Of a stretch of DNA of 64,000 nt, positions 57,407 through 64,000 are shown in pieces. The notes under the pieces were generated by a model that saw only the letters and a program-made list of their open reading frames with translations, had not been told where the DNA came from and made no database searches. The stretch covers positions 124,001-188,000 of the forward strand of contig NZ_JAJAVC010000011.1 in NCBI RefSeq assembly GCF_020532725.1, read 5' to 3'. Origin of the DNA: Methylobacillus arboreus. Lineage in GTDB: Bacteria; Pseudomonadota; Gammaproteobacteria; Burkholderiales; Methylophilaceae. The position numbers and the translations under genes are program-made. How positions within the stretch are numbered: the first letter of the stretch is position 1; every line of letters starts with the position of its first letter.

Positions 57407-58735
57407 CTATATAAGTTCGCCACGCAAGGTGTGCGACGCAGCCTCGGTGATCCTGACGTTGACGAACTGGTTGATCAGTTTGGCATCGCCGGGGAAGTTG
57501 ACGATGCGGTTGTTGTCAGTGCGCCCGGCAAGTTCGCTGGCGCTCTTGGCAGAAACGCTTTCAATCAGCACGCGCTGCACGCTGCCGACCATAGACTGGC
57601 TGATGGCCTTGCCCTGCGCCTCATTGAGGGCCTGCAGGCGCACCAGGCGCACCTGTTTTTCTTCTGCCGTGCAATCATCGGGCAGATACGAGGCCGGCGT
57701 GCCGGGGCGCGGGCTGTAAGTGAAGCTGAAGCTGAAGTCAAAACCGACATCGCGCATCAATTTCATGGTGGCTTCGAAATCCTGCTCGGTTTCGCCAGGG
57801 AAGCCGATGATGAAGTCCGAAGTAATGCAAATGTCAGGCCGCGCCGCGCGCAGTTTGCGGATGATGGATTTGTATTGCAGGACTGTGTAGTTGCGCTTCA
57901 TGCCCATGAGTACGCGGTCCGACCCGGCCTGCACTGGCAGGTGCAGATGCGACACTAGCTTGGGGATGCGTGCATAGCAATCGATCAGCGTGGGTGTCAT
58001 TTCATTCGGGTGCGAGGTGGTATAGCGGATACGCTCGATTTCTGGAATCTCGGCCAGGTATTCGATCAGCAGCGCCAGGTCGGCTGTTTCGCCTTCCGTG
58101 GTTTCACTGCGGTAGCCATTGACGTTCTGCCCAAGCAAGGTGATTTCCTTGACGCCTTGCTCGGCAAGCTGGATGGCCTCGGTGAGGATGTCGTCAAACG
58201 GACGCGATACCTCGTCGCCGCGGGTATAGGGCACCACGCAGAACGTGCAGTATTTGCTGCACCCCTCCATGATGGAAAGGAAGGCGGCAGCGCCTTCAAC
58301 GCGTGGCGGCGGCAGGTGGTCGAACTTTTCCACCTCAGGGAAGCTGATATCCACCTGCGATATGCCGGTTTTACGTCGCGAACGGATCATTTCCGGCAGG
58401 CGGTGCAGGGTTTGTGGCCCGAATACCACGTCGACATAAGGCGCACGGGCGACAATGCTCTCGCCTTCCTGGCTGGCGACGCAGCCGCCTACGCCGATGA
58501 CCAAGTTGGGGTTCTTTTCCTTGAGCGGGCCAAAACGGCCCAGGTGGCTGAACACCTTCTCCTGCGCCTTTTCGCGCACCGAGCAGGTATTGAGCAGGAT
58601 TACATCGGCTTCTTCCGGGTTCTCGGTCGTCTGCATGCCTTCAGCCGCATGCAGCATATCCAGCATGCGCGACGAGTCATACTCGTTCATCTGGCAGCCA
58701 AAGGTTTTGATAAAGACTTTTTTCGGCGGATTCAT
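57407..58735 (-). CDS. miaB: tRNA-2-methylthio-N6-dimethylallyladenosine synthase
   Basis: Radical-SAM methylthiotransferase acting on A37 of tRNA, 442 residues. The N-terminal domain has cysteines in [23 protein letters not shown] and [11 protein letters not shown]. The radical SAM CxxxCxxC is [15 protein letters not shown], and the C-terminal TRAM domain includes [21 protein letters not shown]. All three N-terminal cluster cysteines are present. Confidence 0.96.
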   Translation of the reverse strand: MNPPKKVFIKTFGCQMNEYDSSRMLDMLHAAEGMQTTENPEEADVILLNTCSVREKAQEKVFSHLGRFGPLKEKNPNLVIGVGGCVASQEGESIVARAPYVDVVFGPQTLHRLPEMIRSRRKTGISQVDISFPEVEKFDHLPPPRVEGAAAFLSIMEGCSKYCTFCVVPYTRGDEVSRPFDDILTEAIQLAEQGVKEITLLGQNVNGYRSETTEGETADLALLIEYLAEIPEIERIRYTTSHPNEMTPTLIDCYARIPKLVSHLHLPVQAGSDRVLMGMKRNYTVLQYKSIIRKLRAARPDICITSDFIIGFPGETEQDFEATMKLMRDVGFDFSFSFTYSPRPGTPASYLPDDCTAEEKQVRLVRLQALNEAQGKAISQSMVGSVQRVLIESVSAKSASELAGRTDNNRIVNFPGDAKLINQFVNVRITEAASHTLRGELI

Positions 58736-58975
58736 ACAGCAGGCTGGATTGCACTAGAAGTGCAGGAGGAATGAGAGATGGACGTTGCAGGCTGCAAAAT
58801 AGCGTAAGAAAAACAGTAGGGTAAGGGTTCATTTTAGCTTAGCTGTTGCGGAAAGCCAATCGCAGAGTCATTCCATTTCCAATTTAATCCGATACGCTGT
58901 TGTTTCTCCTTGCCGTGCAATTGCACTGTCTGCGTCGTCACGCCTAGTCTCGTATTAAATTGGAAATGGAATAAA
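58736..58975 (+). promoter_or_regulatory. cysG leader with 19-bp inverted repeat over the ribosome binding site
   Basis: The 240-base gap between divergent miaB and cysG holds ATTCCATTTCCAATTTAAT (58870-58888) and its exact reverse complement (58954-58972), three bases before the cysG ATG. The right arm includes the only ribosome-binding-like sequence. The 65-base centre has a smaller palindrome, GTGCAATTGCAC. The rest shows no gene. Confidence 0.65.
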
Positions 58976-60379
58976 ATGCCAGGCATGGAAACCCTGCCTA
59001 TCTTCATGAAAGTCCGCAATCGCCCCTGCCTGGTGATTGGCGGCGGCGATGTCGCCAGCCGAAAAGTCAACCTGCTGCAAAAGGCGGGTGCCCGGGTGAC
59101 GGTGGTGGCGCCGGAATTGCACCCCGTGCTTGAGGCATTGCTTGCCGATGGACAGATCCGCCATCTTGCTACGACGTTTGAGCCTGCATGCCTGGAAGGC
59201 GCTGCCGTAGTGATTGCGGCGACGGATGATGAGGAAGTGAACCGCGCGGTTTCCCTGGCAGCGCAGGCGCGGAATATCCCCGTGAATGTCGTGGATGCGC
59301 CTGAACTATGCACGTTTATCGTGCCTTCCATCGTCGACCGTTCGCCGTTGCTGGTGGCGGTGTCCAGCGGCGGGGCGGCGCCTGTGCTTGCGCGCATGTT
59401 GCGTACCCGCATAGAAACCATGATTCCCGCCAGCTATGGCAGGCTGGCGGCATTTGCCGCCGAGTTCCGTGAGGCCGTGAAGCGCCGTTTCAGTAACGGG
59501 CAGCAGCGGCGGATTTTCTGGGAGGATGTGTTTCATGGCGCGATAGGGGAGCAGGTATTGTCCGGGCAGGAGCCTGCTGCGCGCCATGCCATGGCGCAGG
59601 TGCTGGCCGGCAGCGGCGAGCTTAACCACGGCGAGGTCTACCTGGTCGGCGGCGGGCCGGGCGATCCTGACCTGTTGACTTTCCGTGCCTTGCGCCTCAT
59701 GCAGCAGGTCGATGTCTGCGTGTATGACAAATTGGTGAGCAAGGAAGTGATGGAACTGGTACGGCGCGATGCCGAGCTGATCTATGTCGGCAAGTCACGA
59801 GACCAGCATACCCTGCCGCAGGAGGACATCAATCACCTGCTGGTGCGACTGGCCAAGGAAGGCAAGCGCGTATTGCGGCTAAAGGGCGGCGACCCCTTCA
59901 TTTTTGGCCGTGGCGGCGAGGAAATCGAGACACTCATGGAAAACAACGTGCCGTTCCAGGTGGTGCCTGGCGTTACGGCAGCCAATGGCGTTTCCAGTTA
60001 TGCCGGCATTCCGCTGACCCACAGGGATTATGCCCAGTCATGCCTGTTTACCACCGGGCATCTCAAGGATGGCACTGTCAACCTGGACTGGGCCGCATTG
60101 GTGCGCCCGAAACAGACGGTGGTGATTTACATGGGGCTGGTGGGCTTGCCGGAAATCTGCCGCCAGCTGATCGCACACGGCGCTGAACAGGGCCTGCCGA
60201 TTGCCATCGTGCAACAAGGCACGACACAGCGGCAGCGGGTGGTCGCCGGTACATTGGCAACCTTGCCGGGCCAGGTCGAGAATGCCGGCCTGCGCGCGCC
60301 TTGCCTGATTATTGTCGGCGAGGTTGTGCGTTTACGCGAAAAGCTTGCTTGGTTTGAGCCGTCACCTGGGGCTGTATAG
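58976..60379 (+). CDS. cysG: Siroheme synthase (trifunctional CysG)
   Basis: Makes siroheme from uroporphyrinogen III for sulfite and nitrite reductase. About 467 residues. The N-terminal dehydrogenase/ferrochelatase starts [30 protein letters not shown], with [12 protein letters not shown] and [20 protein letters not shown]. The C-terminal methyltransferase has [49 protein letters not shown] and [22 protein letters not shown]. The ATG at 58976 or 58985 could start it; the latter aligns better with the E. coli start. The end overlaps the opposing sensor kinase by 71 bases. Confidence 0.95.
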   Translation: MPGMETLPIFMKVRNRPCLVIGGGDVASRKVNLLQKAGARVTVVAPELHPVLEALLADGQIRHLATTFEPACLEGAAVVIAATDDEEVNRAVSLAAQARNIPVNVVDAPELCTFIVPSIVDRSPLLVAVSSGGAAPVLARMLRTRIETMIPASYGRLAAFAAEFREAVKRRFSNGQQRRIFWEDVFHGAIGEQVLSGQEPAARHAMAQVLAGSGELNHGEVYLVGGGPGDPDLLTFRALRLMQQVDVCVYDKLVSKEVMELVRRDAELIYVGKSRDQHTLPQEDINHLLVRLAKEGKRVLRLKGGDPFIFGRGGEEIETLMENNVPFQVVPGVTAANGVSSYAGIPLTHRDYAQSCLFTTGHLKDGTVNLDWAALVRPKQTVVIYMGLVGLPEICRQLIAHGAEQGLPIAIVQQGTTQRQRVVAGTLATLPGQVENAGLRAPCLIIVGEVVRLREKLAWFEPSPGAV

Positions 60380-61673
60380 GCAAGGTAAGCCGGGCCTCAA
60401 GGCCGCCTTGCGGGCGGTTGAGCAGGCTGAGCTGGCCATTGTGCAGCTTGGCAATGCGGTCGGAGATTGCCAATCCCAGGCCGCTGCCGCTCTTGTTGCC
60501 GCGCGCAGTGTCCAGGCGCTCGAACGGCCGCAGCAGGCGCTCCATCTGTGAGGCAGGGATGCCCGGGCCGTTATCCAGTACGCTGAGAATGATGTTGCCT
60601 GCAGTGATGCGGGTGCTGACGGTGACTTCACCACCGCCATAGGCAAAGGCGTTGTCGATGAGGTTGGTGAGCAGGCGCTGCATGGCGAGCGGCCGCAAGG
60701 GGATCAGGTGGGTGGGGGCGAGTGACATTGTCAATTTGCGCCCGGCGCGGATATGCCGGTCTGCGATGGAGGTCAGCAAGGCATTGAGGTCCATCATCTG
60801 CGTGGGTTCGCCTTCAATGCCGCGGACAAAGTCCAGGAACTGGTGGATGATGCTGTCCATGTCGCCAATGTCCTGGATCATGCCGACCTTGAGGCTGGCG
60901 CAATACTCATCGGGCAGCATTTCCACGGATAGCCGCAAACGGGCGAGCGGCGTGCGCAAGTCATGGGAAATGCCCGCCAGCAACAGGGTTCTTTCATTGT
61001 CCAGGCGAACCAGCGCCTGGGTCATTTCATTGAAGGTGCGGCTGACTTCTCGCAGTTCGTGCGCGCCTTCTTCCGGTAGCGGCGGTGGGTATTCCCCGCT
61101 GCTAAGCCGCCCGGCGGCTTTCACCAGCAAACGCAGCGGGTGGTGGATATTCGAGGCAATCAAGTAGGCGCCAAGCAATGAAAGCATGATGACCAGGGCG
61201 CCCCAGCCCAGCCACTGCCAGGGAAACGGGCGGTCTACCTGAATGCGCGGAATGACCACCCAATAGTCATCCTGTCCCAGGTTGAAACTGACCCACAGGC
61301 CGGGAATGCCGAAGTGATTGAGGACGACCAGCGTGTCCTTGCCCAGGCGTTCGCGGATTTTCTCGGCAATCAGGCGGATCAGGTGGTCATTGGGAAGCGG
61401 CTCGATTTCTTCCAGCAAGTCGGCTGCGTAAATCCGCACGCCTTCACGCCCGGATAGTTCAGAAAGCAGCGCCAGGCGGCGGTTTTCATGAGCTGCGAGT
61501 AATGAGGCACGCGTATAGTTGACGACAGTGATGGCCTGTAAGGCGGCCGCCATGGCGCGCGGCTCGCTTTCAAAGTAGTCAAACAGTTTTAATGCTGCAA
61601 ATTGCCCCACTGCGAGCAGCAGGGCAATCAGCAGCATCACGCGTGCCAGCAGGGTGCGGGGTAGCAGGCTCAC
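60309..61673 (-). CDS. EnvZ-type sensor histidine kinase
   Basis: Inner-membrane kinase, 454 residues. Two membrane helices (LLARVMLLIALLLAVGQFAAL and WLGWGALVIMLSLLGAYLIA) flank a periplasmic domain of about 110 residues. A HAMP domain (IHHPLRLLVKAAGRLSSGEY) leads into the phosphoacceptor GISHDLRTPLARLRLSVEM and the ATPase part (LTNLIDNAFAYGGG, LDNGPGIPASQMERLLRPFERLD, GSGLGLAISDRIAKLHNG). It is 12 bases after the response regulator gene. The signal is unknown. Confidence 0.93.
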   Translation of the reverse strand: MSLLPRTLLARVMLLIALLLAVGQFAALKLFDYFESEPRAMAAALQAITVVNYTRASLLAAHENRRLALLSELSGREGVRIYAADLLEEIEPLPNDHLIRLIAEKIRERLGKDTLVVLNHFGIPGLWVSFNLGQDDYWVVIPRIQVDRPFPWQWLGWGALVIMLSLLGAYLIASNIHHPLRLLVKAAGRLSSGEYPPPLPEEGAHELREVSRTFNEMTQALVRLDNERTLLLAGISHDLRTPLARLRLSVEMLPDEYCASLKVGMIQDIGDMDSIIHQFLDFVRGIEGEPTQMMDLNALLTSIADRHIRAGRKLTMSLAPTHLIPLRPLAMQRLLTNLIDNAFAYGGGEVTVSTRITAGNIILSVLDNGPGIPASQMERLLRPFERLDTARGNKSGSGLGLAISDRIAKLHNGQLSLLNRPQGGLEARLTLPIQPQVTAQTKQAFRVNAQPRRQ

Positions 61674-61685
61674 GGCGTGGCGACA

Positions 61686-62420
61686 CTAGTTCTTCTGGGT
61701 TTCGCCATCGGGCACGAAGACATAGCCGAACCCCCACATGGTCTGCAGGTAGCGCGGATGTGATGGATCCGGCTCGATCAGGCGGCGCAGGCGGGATACT
61801 TGCACGTCGATACTGCGGTCGAACACGTCAAGCTCGCGGCCACGGGCAAGCTGCATCAAGCGGTCACGCGACAATGGCTGGCGCGGATGGTCGACAAATA
61901 CCTTGAGAAGGGCAAACTCCCCACTGGTGATGGTGACAGGTTCGCCATTCTTGGTCAGGGTGCGTGTGGATGGATCAAAGACAAACTCGCCAAAGCTGAT
62001 ATTTTCTGCTTCAGCCACAGGTGTTCCGGGCGGCAGGCGGTTGTGGCGGCGCATGACGGCATTGATACGGGCTAGCAGTTCCCGCGGGTTGAATGGCTTG
62101 GGCAGGTAGTCGTCGGCACCCATTTCCAGGCCGATGATGCGGTCGATCTCATCACCGCGCGCTGTGAGCATGATGACCGGGATCGTACTGCCATTGGCGC
62201 GCAGGCGGCGGCAGATGGCAAGTCCATCCTCACCGGGCAGCATCAGGTCGAGTACCAGTAAATCCACATGTTCATGCGCGAGCACCTGATCCATTTCTCC
62301 GGCATCGGATACGGCTTTGACAGTGAAACCCTGTTCGCCGAGATAACGTTGCAACAACTCGCGCATGCGCAGGTCGTCGTCCACCATTAGTATTTTTTTC
62401 GAAGGCGTTTGCATAGTCAT
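61686..62420 (-). CDS. ompR: OmpR-family response regulator
   Basis: DNA-binding partner of the downstream kinase, 244 residues. The receiver has ILMVDDDLRMRELL, the phosphorylated Asp in LLVLDLMLPGEDGL, and LTARGDEIDRI with the conserved lysine in YLPKPFNPRELL. The winged helix follows (FVFDPSTRTLTKNGEPVTITSGEFALLKVFVDHP, RSIDVQVSRLRRLIEPDPSHPRYLQTMWGFGYVFVPDG, read in parts). OmpR similarity is strong, though its targets here are unknown. Confidence 0.93.
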   Translation of the reverse strand: MTMQTPSKKILMVDDDLRMRELLQRYLGEQGFTVKAVSDAGEMDQVLAHEHVDLLVLDLMLPGEDGLAICRRLRANGSTIPVIMLTARGDEIDRIIGLEMGADDYLPKPFNPRELLARINAVMRRHNRLPPGTPVAEAENISFGEFVFDPSTRTLTKNGEPVTITSGEFALLKVFVDHPRQPLSRDRLMQLARGRELDVFDRSIDVQVSRLRRLIEPDPSHPRYLQTMWGFGYVFVPDGETQKN

Positions 62421-62731
62421 ATTTTCTGCGGAAATGGGGGTTGATGAAAAGTATTATTTACAAGGCATCTGCTTTTCCCATTGCCTGCACATGGTTTGCG
62501 CGAAGTCATTAATCTGATGCCGGAATGTTGTTACAATTTTTTACAATGGTAAGCCAATATGAAACACTCAGTTTACATCAATGGGGGATGATGTCGCCTC
62601 ATTCAATGGCTCACGAGTGATTAAATTGAATGGTTTCTTGTCTGTGCAATTTGAACGGCAGGCATGGAAACAGTAAGCTTAAAACAGAGGCGAGCGAATC
62701 ATATGATCTTGCAAGTGTACGGTTTAGCTTT

Positions 62732-63304
62732 ATGTTGATGGTAACCAGTGATCTTGTTTCCCATCATAAGCTGTTGTTGGCGGCGGCAATGCTGGGGTTT
62801 GCCAGTTTGGCGAGCGCTGCGAGCCTGCGTGATGCCAATGATGCATTGACGGTTGAAGGCGAAATACAGGAACTATCTACCGCCCATATCCATCAAACTC
62901 TGGATGCAAAAATTTCTGGTGAAGATCGCCAGCGCTTAAGGCGCGATCTTGATGAATATTCCCGTAGCGTAGATGCTGCCCATGCCCAGATTGAAGAGCG
63001 TCGACGTGTGATGCGCCAGCGGATTCTGGAGCGTTTTCAAGAGGCTGACAAAGACGGTAACGGGGTCATTTCACGCGAAGAGGCGATGGAAATGATACCG
63101 CAGGTGGCACGCCATTTCATGCAGTTCGACCTGAACGGTGACGGCATGCTGACTTTGAATGAGCTGGAAACGATGCAGGCACGCATTGCCGAGCGTCAGC
63201 ATAAGGCGCTCGATAAAAAAGACAAAGAGTTGCAGGAGGTTGGTGAGCCTGCACCGATACATGTAAAGGATGTAAATGCGACCGCTACCAAGCGCGCACT
63301 TTGA
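62732..63304 (+). CDS. Periplasmic EF-hand protein
   Basis: Calcium-type metal-binding protein, about 190 residues. The start is uncertain (62732 or 62738); neither has a good ribosome binding site. The signal peptide is HKLLLAAAMLGFASLASAAS. A long charged helical stretch (DRQRLRRDLDEYSRSVDAAHAQIEERR) precedes two EF-hand loops, DKDGNGVISREE and DLNGDGMLTLNE, with the standard D-x-D/N-x-D/N spacing. A terminator follows at 63342. Confidence 0.8.
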   Translation: MLMVTSDLVSHHKLLLAAAMLGFASLASAASLRDANDALTVEGEIQELSTAHIHQTLDAKISGEDRQRLRRDLDEYSRSVDAAHAQIEERRRVMRQRILERFQEADKDGNGVISREEAMEMIPQVARHFMQFDLNGDGMLTLNELETMQARIAERQHKALDKKDKELQEVGEPAPIHVKDVNATATKRAL

Positions 63305-63341
63305 CTGAATTCCAATAATAAATCTTCCTTGTGAAACCTCT

Positions 63342-63376
63342 AAGCACTGCCTTGCCGGGACAGTGCTTTTCTTTTG
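63342..63376 (+). terminator. Terminator after the EF-hand gene
   Basis: Stem AAGCACTG/CAGTGCTT (63342-63349 with 63361-63368), followed by TTCTTTTG. Confidence 0.75.
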
Positions 63377-63521
63377 TCTTTGATCAGCGACGATTTTCTT
63401 GTCTCTGGCGGTCTTGTATTTTTATATCTCATTGATTTTATATTGATAATTGTTATTGGCCTGCTTTTTGCGATGTAGCTAATGAGCAGGTGAAAACCTG
63501 GAAACTTGTGAGGAAAATGCA

Positions 63522-63734
63522 ATGAATAAAACAATCGCAGGTGTATTGTTGGTTGTGATGTTAAGCGGCTGCTCGGGGTTATCTACACGCCAGAAGAATG
63601 CAGCCACAGGCGCGGCCATTGGTGGCGTTGCCGGCGCAGTGCTCACCGGCGGAAGTTCGTTTGGCACCGTGGGCGGTGCTGCTATTGGTGGTGTCATTGG
63701 CCATGGTGTGGATTCTGCAGGGAAGCGCAAATAG
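63522..63734 (+). CDS. Glycine-zipper small lipoprotein
   Basis: Predicted outer-membrane-type small lipoprotein, 70 residues. The signal NKTIAGVLLVVMLSGCSG has a lipobox LSGC at about residues 14-17. The mature part repeats glycine-zipper units (GAAIGGVAGAVLTGGSSFG, GGAAIGGVIGHGVDS), as in the OsmB/SlyB-like group. Function is not known from sequence. A GAGG sequence lies upstream of the ATG. Confidence 0.85.
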   Translation: MNKTIAGVLLVVMLSGCSGLSTRQKNAATGAAIGGVAGAVLTGGSSFGTVGGAAIGGVIGHGVDSAGKRK

Positions 63735-63743
63735 CCTCAATTT

Positions 63744-63775
63744 ATCGTGATGTCGCAATCTTGCGACATCACGAT
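63744..63775. repeat. Perfect 15-bp inverted repeat after the lipoprotein gene
   Basis: ATCGTGATGTCGCAA and its reverse complement flank two bases. There is no T-tract, so it is not a standard intrinsic terminator; it could be an RNA-stabilising hairpin or a protein-binding dyad. Confidence 0.6.
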
Positions 63776-63976
63776 ACCCTCGATATTTCAGCGATCTTTC
63801 GCATTATCGCCACTGTATAGTGGTGTTTTTTCATCTGTTACTGTCGCACTATCCTGATACCCTTACATCACTGGGCAATGGAATCACCATTGCCTGCGGA
63901 CCCGCATGTTGCCTGGTACTATTTTCAGAGCAACGCGGTTCGCGAACATAACAGGAACAGACCCTGGGGGTGTGAG

Positions 63977-64000
63977 ATGCAGGATGTGGTTCATGACAAT
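63977..64000 (+). CDS. Possible gene start cut by the window edge
   Basis: An ATG at 63977 preceded by GGGGGTGTGAG begins a frame (QDVVHDN) open to the end of the window. Only eight codons are visible, so this is tentative. Between 63776 and 63976 I see no gene. Confidence 0.2.

Noticed and set aside
62732-63304. EF-hand protein as a lanthanide-binding lanmodulin of a methylotroph
   Set aside because: Only two EF-hand loops are clear, neither has proline at position 2 nor the acidic residue at position 9 that mark lanmodulin. They look like ordinary calcium loops.

Overview
The window looks like the chromosome of a Gram-negative betaproteobacterium of moderate GC content, most plausibly a Methylophilaceae/Nitrosomonadales-type aerobe. 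That placement is an inference from gene order and protein style (pcnB-folK-dNK-panB-panC, glyQS-lnt, miaB-phoH-ybeY-corC-lnt neighbourhood, cbb3 oxidase, envZ/ompR) and not from any rRNA. Most of the window is ordinary housekeeping DNA; three stretches stand out.

Layout. 1-3463: an iron cell-surface signalling set (ECF sigma, FecR-type anti-sigma, STN-domain TonB receptor cut by the window edge). 3503-7646: pantothenate/folate/RNA operon. 7778-14102: a complete type II-C CRISPR-Cas locus with a minus-strand tracrRNA, a Neisseria-like Cas9, Cas1, Cas2 and 22 repeats of 37 nt with 21 spacers of 30 nt; the array is transcribed toward the cas genes and ends in an intrinsic terminator next to cas2. 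14150-28617: a sulfur region holding a FadL-type porin, cysTWA sulfate ABC transporter, two sulfate-binding proteins, an EAL-domain protein with a degraded active site, a serine acetyltransferase, a family 2A encapsulin shell, its cysteine desulfurase cargo with a long N-terminal extension, and an operon of YezD, Sbp, DUF2325 and TOBE proteins, then an outer-membrane barrel. Several of these units share a promoter-like element (AT box, 18 nt, extended -10) that I found by reading the intergenic regions side by side.

28675-32281: cobalamin adenosyltransferase, murI, a CHCC zinc-finger protein, ilvE, ompW. 32376-41150: SCO1 and the cbb3 oxidase cluster ccoNOQP-GHI. 41358-45467: two bacterioferritin subunits with complementary active sites, a GC-rich copper ATPase that looks partly foreign, and a Fur-controlled bfd. 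45532-47272: hmp and nsrR around an NsrR-like palindrome. 47343-58735: SprT-like protease, plsC, gmhB, glyS, glyQ, lnt, mscL, corC, ybeY, phoH, miaB. 58736-62420: cysG with a striking 19-bp inverted repeat over its ribosome binding site, and an EnvZ/OmpR pair overlapping cysG tail to tail. 62732-64000: a periplasmic EF-hand protein and a glycine-zipper lipoprotein.

How the genes work together: sulfate import (Sbp, CysTWA), siroheme for sulfite reduction (CysG), serine acetylation (EpsC) and cysteine desulfuration inside an encapsulin form a coherent sulfur uptake and storage programme. The most interesting items are the encapsulin operon with its candidate attenuator, the shared sulfur promoter element, the compact tracrRNA/cas9 start region and the array polarity. 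No database search could be run; family calls rest on recognised motifs.
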